From Carettochelys insculpta (Eukaryota; Chordata; Testudines; Carettochelyidae): a stretch of DNA of 64,000 bases. Under the pieces are notes generated by a model. It ran no database searches. It had not been told where the DNA came from and saw only the letters and a program-made list of their open reading frames with translations. Both the position numbers and the translations under genes were made by a program. The first letter of the stretch is position 1. Each line of letters starts with the position of its first letter. The stretch is from the NCBI RefSeq assembly GCF_033958435.1, contig NC_134161.1:7502001-7566000 (forward strand). Reading direction: 5' to 3'. This document shows positions 11,171-22,540 of the stretch, one piece after another.

Positions 11171-11794
11171 CTTTGCACACTAGTGCTGGGGAAAGGATCT
11201 GGTTTGACTACCTGGGGAGCTAAAGACCTCTCAGCACATCGAGAGCTTAGCATGGTACTCTGCTTATGGGCCTGGATGTGTTGTCACACCAGATGTGCAA
11301 ATGGGACAGGAAATGCCATAAAGATTAGCACACGTCTGATAAGTTGTTCACTGAAGATGGGTGTTTGCTATCTGTAATACTGATTAAGAGAATTTGAGGG
11401 GCATAAACACTTATTTATACTTTCATTGATTTTTTATCATGTCTGGATGGATTTGTATGTAAGACAGTCCACAGCCCCACAAGGAGTGGGATTTTCCTAG
11501 CTTCCAAACCCCACATTCTGGCCAGGTTCTGAGATAGGGGAGAACTTTGAGCACCAGTTACCTGTCAGCTGTTCTTGATAAGGGTTATTTCTGGGTATAC
11601 CTATCAAATGATGGAGCCCTTACTTTGGAAAGGGAGGAAGACAAGGGGAAGAAATCAAACCACTCAGTGAATTCATTGTCTTTGCATTGATGCATGTGAT
11701 AGCTCCTACTCTCTGTGCCACACAAAAATTTAGTCTCCTGGGGCTGTAACAATCCAATCCAGGTAACTAGGTTCTGTGTTAGCGGTAATCGGGT
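11171..11794. other. No recognisable gene or repeat
   Basis: Nothing supported. Confidence 0.4.
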
Positions 11795-11880
11795 GTGGTT
11801 CTTTGGCCTGTGATCTGTAGGGAGTCAGACTAAATGATCTGGAAATCTCCCTTATAGTCTTACATTCTGGTTTTACAAAG
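11795..11880 (+). repeat. Possible CR1 3' UTR scrap
   Basis: TCAGACTAAATGATCTGG then CTTATAGTCTTACATTCTG resembles the last 80 bases of CR1-type LINEs. Only this piece remains. Confidence 0.35.
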
Positions 11881-11959
11881 AAGCTGATGAGAGTTTTCTG
11901 GAAAAAGGTGCATTCTTCCAGGCCCTGGTCTACCCTCTTCCTCTCTGCCCAACATGGCT

Positions 11960-12130
11960 GCTGTAAAGGAAAAGACTTAGGAGGACACAAGGCAGAGCTG
12001 AATACTTACATACTATCTTTAACCGGAGACCTAGATCTATCCTTGGCTCTTCACTGCCTTTCTCTGTAACCTTGAGCAAGTCACTCCTTGTTTTTTGTCA
12101 ATTCCTCTAGCTGTAAAAGTGGAATGAAAA
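11960..12130 (+). repeat. Possible MIR relic
   Basis: CTTGAGCAAGTCACTCC and CTAGCTGTAAAAGTGGAATG fit the MIR core; the head is degraded. Confidence 0.4.
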
Positions 12131-12319
12131 GTGGGTGAAAACTGCTAGGAGACAGAGAAGAATGATTGTAACTCTTTACTCAAACATGCTCACACAGCTC
12201 AATAGCCCTTCCCTTCCCTGGTTTCCATTGTTTTCAACTGCATGGGCCAGACCTGACCATCTGTCTTATTGCTGGAATTCCTTTCCTTATTTGCTCTGCA
12301 TTCCACGGGTGCACAGAAA

Positions 12320-12745
12320 GGCTACTTGTGTAGATGTAGCCTCTGTCAACAGAGGTCACTGTCGACAGAGAAAGCTCAGCAGTACCTCGGTCGACAGATC
12401 GCAGCTACACATAAAAGTGGCCCGAAAGAGCAAGCCTCTCTGTTGATAGAGAGCAGCCAGACTGCCCTGCCCTCTGGTGACAGAACAGTTGACCGAAAGC
12501 TCTACAAACAGGGCTGTCTGGGGAACTGGAAGCCCTCTCTGTTGACAGAACTGTCTTCACAGGCATTGTGTTGACAAAACGCTGTTGACAAAGGCGTTAT
12601 ACCTGATTGGAGAGAGAGATAACACTGCCAGCTGAACAGCTGAGTTTTGTTGACAAACTCTCGGCAGAGCGCTTCGACCGTGTAGGTGAGTTTTGTTAAC
12701 AAAAGCCCAGTTTCGTCAACAGAGGCTGCCTGCGTAGACGTAGCC
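12320..12745. repeat. DNA transposon with GGCTAC ends
   Basis: The left end GGCTACTTGTGTAGATG and the reverse complement of the right end, GGCTACGTCTACGCAGG, are terminal inverted repeats; both continue into an AGCCTCTGT block. The interior is full of GTTGACA/TGTCAAC motifs in both orientations. AGAAA occurs on both outer flanks (12315-12319 and 12746-12750). No transposase frame is present, so it is non-autonomous. Confidence 0.65.
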
Positions 12746-12799
12746 AGAAACTGTTCTGAGTGCGTGGCTGGAAACCAGTTTGGTTGCTGAAATACTTTG

Positions 12800-12905
12800 T
12801 TCTACTTATACCAGTTGTCTTCGAGATCAGTTGTGATTTAAACTGATCCACAAGTCTAGTTCCCAGGAGTATGCTAAAGATCGTATGCAGGGTTCAGAGT
12901 ATGAG
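12800..12905 (+). repeat. Unassigned dispersed repeat, copy A
   Basis: It aligns over about 105 bases with 21084-21190. Shared blocks are ATACCAGT, GATTTA, TGATCCACAAG, AGTTCC and GAGTATGA, in the same order with nearly the same spacing. I do not recognise the family. Confidence 0.6.
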
Positions 12906-13464
12906 CCGCTGAAGCCAGATGACTGGTTGGTGTCAGTGGATTTAAGGAGCTGAGGTCTGAAATGTTCAAATCATAGTGAAGCAAACATTCGTCTGCAACA
13001 GAGCAAGAACTCCTCAGTGATGGAAAAACTCTGGGTAACTCTACAGATGTTGGTTTTCCAGTCTTCATGAGCAGGAAAGGTCCTGAAAAGTATGTAACAC
13101 AAAGCCATCTGCTTCTTTTGCCCCAGTCACTCCCTGCACTAGCTAATGTCACCATTGTTTGTTGTAAAGTGTTGTCAATGTGGTAAACACTTTCATCATC
13201 AAACAATTTAGTCAACTCTAGTTCCCAAGGGTTTCAGGTGTTGTGTGGGGACAATTCCAGACCCATTCCCTCCTCTTGCACTCCTTTAGGCAAGGCTATG
13301 GGAATAGAAGATGAACCCTTAGAGTGGGAACTTTTTAAAAATATTACTGTCAAATGGCGGGATCATCCTATAACACTTAAAACACTCCAGATAGTTTGAT
13401 AGTCCTCTTTAGAACTCTAGTTGCCGGGTTGACTGAGGTGCCCTCAACCCAATAGGTTAGGTTA
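12906..13464. other. No recognisable gene or repeat
   Basis: A 113-codon minus-strand ORF (12874-13215) has no domain signature. Confidence 0.4.
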
Positions 13465-13640
13465 GAAATTGCTTGGTGTCTCAATAGTATGAGCACAAGA
13501 GCAGGAATTAGAAGGCCTAGATTCTATTCCATCCTGGTTCTGCCACTCACCTGCTGTGTGAACTTGGACAAGTCAGAAATGAGCTGTGCCTCCGTTTGCC
13601 CATCACTAAATGGAGAATGTTGTGAGAGAGGTGGTTGATG
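13465..13640 (+). repeat. MIR/CORE-SINE
   Basis: GGCCTAGATTCTATTCC (box B side), CTGCCACTCACCTGCTG, CTTGGACAAGTCAG and TCACTAAATGGAGAATG follow MIR order. Confidence 0.65.
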
Positions 13641-13704
13641 TCCAGCTTTCTCAAGAAAACGACTGGTGCACTTTAAGAAGAACAGAGGTTTCCTAACATG
13701 CTAG

Positions 13705-13795
13705 ATGAAATCTTCAACAGGTATAAATTGGCACAGCTGTGTTTGAAGTGCAAGGAGCTTTGGCAGTGTTACACCAGCTGAGGATCTAGGCCACA
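13705..13795. repeat. Palindromic CAGATTTTCAG-family relic
   Basis: TTACACCAGCTGAGGATC near 13770-13787 is the right arm of the family seen at 8640 and 10856. The left arm is decayed. Confidence 0.4.
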
Positions 13796-14499
13796 GATGG
13801 ATTTTGGACTGCTGACTGTTCTCCTTTTGCTTAAGCAAGAACCTTTGTCTGATGTTTTTTCCACTTCTTTCAAGCAGCTCTTTACCTGAGGCTGTGTTGA
13901 TAAAAACTGATTGGAGGGGAGGTGGGAGCGGGTAGAGAGGAAAGAAAGGCTAGTGAGATGAAAATGTGTTCACAGTGAGACAGGAGGCACGTTGAACTGA
14001 GACCGGGGAGAAATGCTGAGGTTGCTGAATACATCAAGAGCTATTAGCCTTTGCATGAAAACTGCAGGGAAGCATGAAAGGGAATTTACCTAGTTGAACT
14101 TCAACATCCCGCTGGCATTGTGAAAACTGTTTTGCTGCGGGGAGAGTTACAGAGGGGAGGGAAAACTACACAGCAGCCTTGATGGGACTGTTTCCTAGAT
14201 TACGAGGCCAGAAGCAGCCACTGTGATTGTCTTATCTGATCTCCTGTGTAACGCAGGCTGTAGAACTTCCCGAAAATAATTCTCAGAGCAGATCTTTTAA
14301 GAGAAAAAAATACGATCGTGATTTTTAAAAATGGTCACTGATGGAGAGCCCACTATGACCCAAAATAGTCCCAAATTTAACAGAGTAACTTATTTATTTC
14401 CAGTCTATTTTTCTAGCATCCACTGCCAGCAATTGGCTCATGTTCTACCTTTCTCTGCTTTGCAGATTCCAGTGTTACATATTTGTTCCGAATGTTGAT
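13796..14499. other. No recognisable gene or repeat
   Basis: Unique-looking sequence; no supported feature. Confidence 0.4.
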
Positions 14500-14608
14500 A
14501 CTTACAGATTCTATTCCCTCTGACGAAGAGTGTCTTTGCACACGAAAGCTCATGCTTCAAAATATCTGTTGGTCTATAGGGTGCCACAGGACTTCTTGTT
14601 ATTCCCTC
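14500..14608 (+). repeat. Penelope-like element 3' tail
   Basis: CTCTGACGAAGAGTGTC, GCACACGAAAGCTCATGC, TCTGTTGGTCTATAGGG and CACAGGACTTCTTGTT are in PLE-tail order on the plus strand. Confidence 0.7.
14520..14547 (+). ncRNA. Hammerhead-ribozyme-like core in PLE tail
   Basis: CUGACGA (14520-14526) is followed by a hairpin GAGUG-UCUUUG-CACAC and GAAA (14544-14547). Relative to GUGGG/CCCAC in sister copies, one inner G-C pair is replaced by U-A, keeping pairing, while one A-A mismatch appears. Confidence 0.45.
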
Positions 14609-14750
14609 TAAGTATTTATTTAGAAATGTACACATTATTTCCACTCCAAATTTATCTAGTTTCAGCTTCAGGTTTATCTAGTTTCAGCCTTTCTCAGCCT
14701 TCTCTTTAAGTTTAGATGGAACTACTTGACTCTATTGCTATAAAGCAGAG

Positions 14751-14848
14751 GTGGGAAATAATTTTTGCTGACTGGCCACCCAACAAATTTTGGAAAGGTG
14801 TCAAGGGCCACACCTCTCTTATTTAATGAAATTCCTTACCATCTGTTA
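14751..14848 (+). repeat. hAT-like terminal fragment
   Basis: CAGAGGTGGGAAATAATTTT then GGTGTCAAGGGCCACAC resembles the left end of hAT elements with CAGRGGTGGGCAA termini. The other end was not found. Confidence 0.45.
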
Positions 14849-15242
14849 CAGGGGTGGGCAAGAAACATCTCGCAGGTGAATCCTCCCAAAGGGTGCCATC
14901 TGGCCTGCATACTATTCGTATCCCACTGCAACGGTAGAGGTGGGTGGCCAGGTTCCATGGGCTTTTTACATAGCTGCAGGAACCCCCAGGTGTCAGCCTG
15001 ATAGCCACGGTAGCAGTGGGAGCTTGGAGCCTGGAGCTCTTTAAATCAGTGCTGTTTAAAGGGCTCCGAACTCCCACCATAACTGCAATGTCTGGCCACT
15101 GCTTAAAGTTCCTGTGGCTATTTAAAAAGCCTGTGGCTTCTGGCCCCCCTCTCGACCTCCATAGTGGGACATAAATAGCGTGTGGATTAGATGCAGCCTG
15201 GGGCCCTGATCCTGCCCCCGTGCAGTATCTTGCCTACCCCTG
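14849..15242. repeat. hAT-like non-autonomous DNA transposon
   Basis: The left end CAGGGGTGGGCAAGA and the reverse complement of the right end, CAGGGGTAGGCAAGA, differ at one base of 15. The length of 394 bp and lack of coding sequence fit a hAT MITE. The 8-bp flanks (ATCTGTTA and CTGTAAGG) do not match cleanly, so the target duplication has decayed. Confidence 0.7.
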
Positions 15243-15254
15243 CTGTAAGGCAGG

Positions 15255-16040
15255 CGTTTTCTATTTTCTAATCATTCTTATGGGTCTTCTCTGAGCCATC
15301 TCCAATTTATCTGCACTCTCTTCATGAATTAAGGGCCCTAGATTTGGACACAGTATTCCAGCAGCTGTCACACCAGTGCCAAATATAAAGTAAAAAAACC
15401 TCTCTCCTCCTATTGAGGCTCGTTTGCGTCCCAGGAGAGCATTCGCCCTTTTGGACACAGCATCCACTTGGGAGCTTGTGTTCAGCTGATTATCCATCAT
15501 GACCCTGAAATCTTTTCTGGAGTCACTGCTTCCCAAGATTGCGTCCCCCCTCCGGTAAGCTCAGAGTAAGTTAGCTTCTCCTAGATGTACACATGTACAC
15601 CGTGGGAGTATTAAAACACACAACACTTTTTGTGCTCGGATTATCAAATGTTCCAGGTCTGTCTGAGTCAGGAATCCATTCTCTCTGTAGTTTTCTGTTC
15701 CTTCAATTTTTGTGTCATCTGCAGTTTCATAGAGGTTTTCTGTTGTCTCCCAGTGCATTGAAATACATGTTAAATAGCATAATGCCAAGAACTGATCCAG
15801 TGGGTCACCCATGGATTCCCCATTTATGAAGATGTTTTAAGACCTATCAGACAGTTTTTATCCATTTATTTTTGCCAAGGTAATTTTATATTATTTTAGG
15901 GTTTTAATCAAAATGCCATGCAATGCCAAGTAAAATGCCTCACAGAAGTTTAGGTGTGTAAACTCAACACTGTTATCTTTATTAACCAAACTTGTCATCT
16001 CCTCAGAAAAAAATCACATTAGTTTGACAGGATTCATTTC
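15255..16040 (-). mobile_element. CR1-type LINE fragment
   Basis: On the minus strand this encodes the C-terminal half of CR1 ORF2, and further 5' sequence continues to about 16040. It lacks the terminal ATTCT repeats and is heavily mutated. Confidence 0.75.
15261..15536 (-). pseudogene. CR1 ORF2 C-terminal remnant
   Basis: The 91-codon frame includes VMMDNQLNTSSQ and AVSKRANALLGRKRASIG. These align with the corresponding CR1 segment in the element at 3491-3835 ([15 protein letters not shown], then KKANGMLGC). Downstream KLEMAQRRPIRMIRK matches the CR1 ending 'RVQRRATKMIRG'. The conserved ALVRPHLEYCVQFW stretch is garbled, which shows frame damage. No catalytic domain is present. Confidence 0.65.
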
Positions 16041-16049
16041 TTCTCTCAC

Positions 16050-16240
16050 CCTTTCAAAGGGGCATGCAAATGTGGCCAATCGATAATGCTAATGAAGTGT
16101 TGATTTGCATATTCAGTGCCTCATCTGCACAATGACAGCCACTCGCTGTTCTGGAAGTGCTGTTTCCAAAATGCAAAACAGCCATGTAAACGGGGTTCTT
16201 TTGAAAGGAAGCCCCACTTTCAAAAGCATCCTATAGTAGA
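16050..16240 (+). repeat. One arm of a palindromic MITE, diverged
   Basis: GCATGCAAATGTGGCC, GATTTGCATATTCAGTGCC, GGTTCTTTTGAAAGGA and CCCCACTTTCAAAAGC follow the left-arm order of the palindrome at 46842-47262 and its relatives. Only one arm is present, and it abuts the CR1 fragment. Confidence 0.55.
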
Positions 16241-19200
16241 TTAGTGCAAAGCTAATCTACAGAAACTAAGCCACTCTGCACTGGACAGGGAAAGAGGGAA
16301 GGCATCGGACACCAACGGGCGCTGAACCCATGGTTGACGATGATGATGAATCCAAGGCACAGAGTTAATCAACTTGCTCAAAGTCACCCTGGGAATCTCT
16401 GGCAGAGTTGGGTATTCAACCTAGAAAACTAAGCCCGTGTTAGGAAACAAGAGGCACATGTGTAACTTTCTAGCACTTTGCAGAATGTGCTATTATCAAA
16501 GGTTAGGGGGTTTTTTTCAGTTAATCAAAGTATAATTACTCTGCACTACCATCTAAGCTCCTAACACCTTCTTCGTATGTGGAAGAACATCGTCAAATTG
16601 AGGGATAATCGTTCTGTTGTAGTGCTGTTACTCTATAGGCCAGTCCTTTTGCATAATAAATTATCTTCTATTGCCATATCTATTTTGCACTTATGGAAAA
16701 TGTTTGCCTTTATTTTTATTATTTTTTCTTCCCCTCACTCCAGATGGTGAGTTTGGCTAACATGTGCAGGTTCAAACTGAGATAAAGACAGGATGGTCTT
16801 TCCTAATTAGTGACAGCCTCTTTGTTTCCAAAGTATTTAGGCTTCTTCCATAGCTGGCCCTCCCTCAAACAGATCTGCCTCTGAGGTGCCTTAATGTTGT
16901 TGTTGACATTGTGCATTGCCTCGATGTACTCTGTAACGCACATTGTGTCGCATGCTGCATGTTGCTGTATGAATTAATGATGCAATGACTAATACCAAGC
17001 TTTCTTCCCATCTCCTGGGGAAAATACACGTGTGACTGTGCACATCTGGGATCTGTTATGTTACTACTTCATCACGGAGGTAAAATCCTGAAGGCCAAGA
17101 TTTTGGTCCTTACAGGCACCACTGCTACTATAGCGAGCTGCCTGAAATATTTGTGTGAATAATGGAACGGTTTCATGTTTTAATCAGACACAATTTTGCA
17201 AGTGTTTTTTTATGGGTTAGCAAGTCCATTAAAACTGACATTTGTTCGACTCTGACACTGGTAAGCAGCTCTACAGAGCATAAACACTGGAAATTACTTG
17301 TAGGGAAAGACAATATTAAAATTCCCTATCCCTTGTATGCTTGTCAGAGAAATTCTGTTACAGTGCACTGTGCCAGCTGTAATCAGAGCCACCTGATATG
17401 CGTATTAGTTCTTATTTATGCATGAACTTGGGGCAGGGAGCTCAGGATTGCAATGAAAACACTGCAGTTCTATTTATTCCTGTTTGCCTCCCACACTCGC
17501 AACAGAATTGGGTCTTAAAGCAAAACAGGGAGCTAAATTTAGCATGGGGACTTGGCCAATCGGAATAAAGGGGTAAGGAAATAAGCACAAGATCACCTAT
17601 TGGATGGCTGGTATTTGTTAAAGATGCACACAACAGCTCCTTCCCATCAATCCCCGATTTAAGTCGTGAGTCCAGTCCAGTCACACCCAATCTTTTCCGG
17701 GTAGACTGAATCCAGTCCATGTTGATGTGATGTTCAGTCCAGCTTCTGAATCTTGTCTAGAAAGAGAGCTGGTTTAGCACTAGATTCCACTTTGGTTCTC
17801 TCCAGTGTTTACATATTGGTCTGTCTCATCTTTCATTTGGTTCTGTCCAAGGTTCCCAACTCCCCTTGGAGTGAGGGACTGTCTCAGATTAATTTCTTGA
17901 GTGCGTTTACATGGATCAGATCCTGACTTACGGACCACTCCTAGTCATGTATGAATATCAGCTTTGTATTTGCATTGCTGATATTCTCGGAGCTCCCGCC
18001 CACATTACAGGTGTAACACACAGCCAGCACTGACTGCATTAAGGGTGTATTTTCTTTCCCAGCCCTCCTGCAATTGTATTTTTCAGCTCACCCTGTTCAA
18101 ACACAAGACTGATGAATAGGGAAAATCCTAACAAATGTGCCCAGAAGTGCACCAAATTATCTTCCCCCGCCCCAGCCTGGAACCTTCATTTTAACACTGC
18201 GTTTAAATTATCCATAATTTCAATGAGTATCTTCTTGGCACATGGAAAAGTTTGCCGACTTTAGAGCTGTCATCCCTGGTCCTCTGAAGGAAGGAGGCCT
18301 GGCTGTTCTTAGACACTGAGCTTTTAACACTGCCTCTGAAAGTTATCCCAAGTTTTCATTCATGTGCTGGATTCCCTGGGTTTCCTCTTGCCATCATTGG
18401 TTTCTGGCTGGGAGCTTCTAAATAGATACTTCTCCCAAAGTGGAACCAACAGCTAGAATCTGAAGTCTGGCAGAAAAGCCCAATCCAGTCTAGGGATCTC
18501 CAGCGTAGGTTGCATGGACCAGGCTATTAAAAGGCAACCTGTTATGTCAATGGATGACCATCTTGGACAAATGAAAATTACTAGGACTGGTTAGATAACT
18601 CAACAATCAAGCAGTGCAACCTGTTCTTCTACATCTGCAGAATCTCTTCCCAGCTAGTCTCCATCCTTGAAGGCAGACCGTGTTTCTATTCACCCAGGAA
18701 CATCTAGCTCTTTTGGGCCTCTGATGTCCGCAGAAGACTCCTCTGCATTGCCTGCAGCAGCAGCTCCTTTGAAGCACTCCTACAATTGGTACAAGGAATT
18801 CTAGAGCACATTTGGGAATGAGAAGAGGCACCAGATGGCTGCAGAAGTGTCAAGGTCACTTAACTGTGGGGGGGAAAAAGGACCCAAATCTGGATAGATT
18901 GCTGTGTTGGGGGACTGATGAAAGGAAAGGGCTTGTGAACAGTTTGGGAGGTGATGCTATGTTCTGTCCATCCCAGTTGTCATGCATCCAGACAATCATC
19001 TCTGGCAGGCACTGGAAAAGGTTTGTGAGAGCATTGGTTGCATGTGTTGAGGAAACATAGATCTCTGTCGAGGTCAGGCTCTTTGGTGGTGCACCTAAGG
19101 CTGCCTCTTGGTATCAAGTTAGCAGGAAAGACTCTGCATTGATAAAATGGAACCATTTAGAGACAGAAAGCTCCTGAGACTCATGCGGGGGGGTGGGGTG

Positions 19201-19727
19201 AGAAATCAAAAACGAGCCTTTGCTATTCAGCCTGATTAGACACCGTGGTGGCCACGGGGTCTGATTTGTGCAAAGCAGGATTCTGATTACATTTTGGATG
19301 CATGGTGAGGCTTTATGCCATGGGAAAACTGCACTCTGAAAGCTGAAGGGTCAGCATAGAGCACTATAAACTGCACAAATGCAAAGGAGACAATGAAGGA
19401 AACAACAACGGTCTTGAATCTTCATACAAGAGCTGGTCCCAACCTTTTTTGAAGTTACAAGAAGTTAATTTTCCGTGCCCTGTTGCTTTCCAGCAGCCGG
19501 AGGTGTCTGTGCTTCCAGATTTTATCTAGGACTGGGATCAGAAGTGTTAAAATACAGCCAGGCAGGCTGGTCTCTCGATTTGCTTCCCTGACGAGACAAG
19601 CAGGAGCAGAATCATCCTCATCATTACTGCTTATTTGCAGCACTTTCTAGCACTATGAGATCATTGTCGTTTGATATTTCCAGCCCTCCTCCCCCCTCAT
19701 TTTTTTTTTCAGAGCTAGAAGTTTTGG
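16241..19727. other. Long stretch without genes
   Basis: A likely MIR scrap on the minus strand lies at 16355-16450 (CAAAGTCACCCTGGGAATC). Elsewhere I see unique AT-rich sequence, a T-rich run near 16715-16740 and a G-rich run at 19182-19197. ORFs of 60-92 codons have no recognised domain. Confidence 0.45.
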
Positions 19728-19770
19728 GCCAGATCCCAAGTCTGTGTAAATGAGTGTAGCTCCTTAGCAG
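19728..19770. repeat. Palindromic GGGCCAGATC relic
   Basis: GGGCCAGATCCCAAGTCTG then GTGTAAATGAGTGTAGCTCC is the left arm of the family at 8640. The mirror arm is not clear. Confidence 0.4.
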
Positions 19771-19904
19771 AGGCATTACCCCTTTGTGTCACTGAAATGC
19801 AAATCCCTCTTGTTGTAGTAAATGAGCACTTGCAAGCTTTAGGGTAGTCGTGAGGAAGGAAGTGTTTCCATCTCCACTCCTGGAGATGGAGAACTGAGGC
19901 AGAG

Positions 19905-19990
19905 GGCCAAATTGTCAAAGTTATTTAGCTGCCTAAAGGTTACAGGTAGGTGACTAGTGGAGCTTCCAAAAGTACCTAAGGAGATTTGTC
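19905..19990. repeat. Ancient palindromic element (TATTTAGGYRCCTAA type)
   Basis: CAAAGTTATTTAGCTGCC and GCTTCCAAAAGTACCTAAGG are mirrored arms around a central TAGGTGACTAGTGG. A piece of the same family interrupts the MIR at 35029. Confidence 0.5.
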
Positions 19991-19996
19991 AATAAA

Positions 19997-20270
19997 GGGG
20001 ACGTCTTCACTTCAGGGAAGATCAGTCTCCCAGAGTTTGATGTAGTACGTCTGGTAGGGAGGTTCTAAATCAAATTTATGGGAAATTCTGTCAGTGTTGG
20101 TACTCCTGCCCCTTGCAAGAAGCAAGGGAAGTCAAGGAGAGCATTTGCTTCTGTCAGCCTCCTGCAGCAGAGACCGTGCAGAAGTTCGAATTAAGATACC
20201 TCCGGAGTTGTTAATGTAGCTGAAGTTGTGTATCTTAATTCAACCTTCCCCTTTATTGTAGCCATGGCCT
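19997..20270. repeat. Non-autonomous DNA transposon, PIF/Harbinger-like
   Basis: The left end GGGGACGTCTTCACTTC and the reverse complement of the right end, GGCCATGGCTACAATAAAG, are degenerate inverted repeats. TAA lies one base outside the left end (19993-19995) and directly after the right end (20270-20272). Paired inner blocks (AGCAAGGGAAGTCAAGG) are typical of this type. No transposase is present. Confidence 0.55.
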
Positions 20271-20819
20271 AACTCTTTCTTCTAACCGAATTAAGGCCCT
20301 TAGCTGAGAATTACATCTTCCAGCTGCAGCATAGACACAGCCGAAGGAATTTGCCCAGCATTCTCACAGGAAGCTTGTGGCAGCATAAGGAAGTGAATCC
20401 CAGCCCTGGTCAGCACCTTTGTTGCTGGCCCATCATTCCAGGTGGGGGAATGTGTTCCCCCTCCTGCCCACGCTGTAGTTCTGTTCCATGACTCACTTTC
20501 TGCTCCGACACCTTCATCCCCCTCTGGGGAGCGACAAGCATGCCCTGCACAGACTCCCGCCACCAAATCTTCTTTTCTCCTGCTTAGATGGTGCCTGCAA
20601 TAGAACCCATCAATGAAAAAGAAAAAAATGACTTGGGCTGTTTGTGTCATGCTTTCAACCCCACATTGCTTTGGTCGGAGGAAACCCCAAGGAAAGGGAG
20701 GTAATTCCAGCCAGAGGAGCGTCTCCCATCCTGTGCTCTGCTTTTCCCTTCCAATTCCATGAAACCAAATAAACATGAAAACTTGGTGCTGGTGCAAATC
20801 GCTGCTACAGAAGTATTAG
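20271..20819. other. No gene; chance ORF
   Basis: A 165-codon minus-strand ORF (20300-20797) has no recognisable domain, low-complexity Phe-rich patches and no splice context. I treat it as chance. Confidence 0.45.
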
Positions 20820-20825
20820 GCTAGT

Positions 20826-21006
20826 TCTGAGCCTGTCTTTTGTTGTGCTGATGTAGCACTGAGAGACAGACCCTAGTCTGGGAGCTCTGGAGCGTTGTGC
20901 ATGAGCCTTTACCACTTGAGCTAAAAGCCAGCTGGCTCTCAGCTAAGGCTGTGGAGAAGACTTCTCTGTAAGCTGTCTTAGTGCCTCTGCATGGGACAAT
21001 GAACCA
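20826..21006 (-). repeat. tRNA-headed turtle-type SINE (CryI-like)
   Basis: The minus strand reads GCCAGCTGGCTTTTAGCTC, AAGTGGTAAAGGCTCATGC, then CTCCAGAGCTCCCAGAC. Box A is well formed (TAGCTCAAGTGG); box B is degenerate. The left-hand part in plus coordinates is the tail. This is the best preserved of the three copies. Confidence 0.6.
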
Positions 21007-21083
21007 CACCTGAGCTCTGCTAGTACCACAGAGGAAGACTGTAATGTCCCAGGACTGAACAGGTATTGCTGTTGTGCCTGCAG

Positions 21084-21190
21084 AATAGATGATACCAGTA
21101 GTCTTAGGTCAGATGAGATTTACATTGATCCACAAGCCCAGTTCCAGGGGGAATGCGAAAGGTTACATGCAACGCTTGGAGTATGAAGAA
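21084..21190 (+). repeat. Unassigned dispersed repeat, copy B
   Basis: Partner of 12800-12905: GATACCAGTAGTCTTAGG, GATTTACATTGATCCACAAG, AGTTCCAGGGGGAATGC and CTTGGAGTATGAA align without large gaps. Copies are about 8.3 kb apart in the same orientation. Confidence 0.6.
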
Positions 21191-22184
21191 CTCCTGCACG
21201 GGGCTGGTTCTCTCTGGCATTCCCACCATTCCAGCACTGTTGATGCCGTATTGGAGTGCTCTAGGACTGGCAATCCCAAGGCAAAGTAGCAGGGCATCTC
21301 CAGCAAAGAAAGCAACAAAATCTAGGCCGTGAAGCACAAAAGGAACAGGGTAGTGCTCTGGGTGCCAAACATGGATGATGGACTGGCTATCCCTGTTATC
21401 AGGAACAGTAGCTCTAGCAAAGTAGTATCCCCTCCTGTAACCCTGGGATCACGCTCTGGTTGTCACATATCTGCATTTGCCACTGGCTTTCCTTCACCAG
21501 ACTCAGGACCACCATCCCACAGTGCCGTGGGTGGGGAAGGAAGGCAAAGCAGAGGGTGTACAAAGAGCCCATCTCCTCCTGCAGACTGCAGTGATAGGAA
21601 TGAATCGCTACAAAAAACACCTGCCAGCTGAGAGAAGTTATTAGCAGGGGGCTGTCAATCAGTGGGAGAAAAACAAGGCGGAAGAAAAGAAGAAGAAACA
21701 ATCAAAGAACAGACAGCGTGCACATGCTATAAAAGAGACTATTTTAAGTAAGGTTTGATAAATTACCTGCCTGCTTTCCCATTCCTGACGGAAAGATGTT
21801 TCTTCTTTTGAGTCACAGCACTGGGATTTATTGATTTATTTAAGGCGGGCCAGTGACAGACACGGCTTGGGAAGGAGTGTCTGTGGATTCTCTTCATCCC
21901 AAAGATTTCAGGCTCTTTGTTGATGTTCCTTACTGAAAGTGTGGTTTGTCCTTTGTTCACGTGGAAATGCACAGTGGAGAGGGGAGCTAAGGGAGAAGGC
22001 GCAGGTCTTTGCTTTATTACAGAAGCCCACAGATGGAGATGAGCTTGCCCAAAAAAGTGCTGCGTATTTGGCGCTTCTTTGTGTTTAATGCAAAATACAA
22101 AAGGAGTCCTGAAGCTGACTGACCTTGATCCTTGTGTAACCCAGCGGCACTGAGACCACTGACTACAAAGAGTGAAGTCCTGAG
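21191..22184. other. No recognisable gene or repeat
   Basis: Antisense ORF pairs of 77-100 codons, no domains. Nothing else supported. Confidence 0.4.
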
Positions 22185-22305
22185 CTTCAGACTTAGCTGA
22201 GAGTCAGCTGGCTTTTAGCTCATGCCTTACTGGCACATGACTCTAGCACCAACAGTGGCAGGTTCGTTTCCTCTTTCTGACAACCATCAGCCTCGCATTT
22301 GATTG
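22185..22305 (+). repeat. tRNA-headed turtle-type SINE (CryI-like)
   Basis: GAGAGTCAGCTGGCTTTTAG and CTCATGCCTTACTGGCACAT are followed by box-B-like GGCAGGTTCGTTTCC. The box A region differs from the copy at 20826, suggesting a rearranged or different subfamily. Confidence 0.5.
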
Positions 22306-22540
22306 CCACTCCTCCCTCTTCCTCATGACTGACAGGAGCTGAAATTGCTTGGATTACATGTCATTAAGAAAAGATAAAAAGATTCTCCAATATTAATGAT
22401 AACCAGTGCATGGGAAATCAAAGGAGACATGGGTGAAGACAAAGCGAGAATGCAAACTTAATTTGGATTCCTCCTTTAGCACCTTTGTGAAGAGGGGGAA
22501 AAGCATTGACTCCACAGTGAAACTCTTACAGTGATTTGTT
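22306..22540. other. AT-rich candidate conserved non-coding stretch
   Basis: No repeat family is recognised. TAATGATAAC, CTTAATTTGG and ATGTCATTAAG are homeobox-like sites. Conservation cannot be judged from one sequence. Confidence 0.25.

Noticed and set aside
12315..12750. AGAAA as a firm 5-bp target duplication
   Set aside because: Related elements show 3-bp flanks; A-rich pentamers match easily by chance, so it is recorded only as an observation.
20300..20797. 165-codon minus-strand ORF
   Set aside because: No domain and includes a run of Phe residues from an A/T-rich tract; likely chance.
20826..21006. tRNA gene
   Set aside because: Box A is good, but box B is poor and the sequence is a dispersed SINE.
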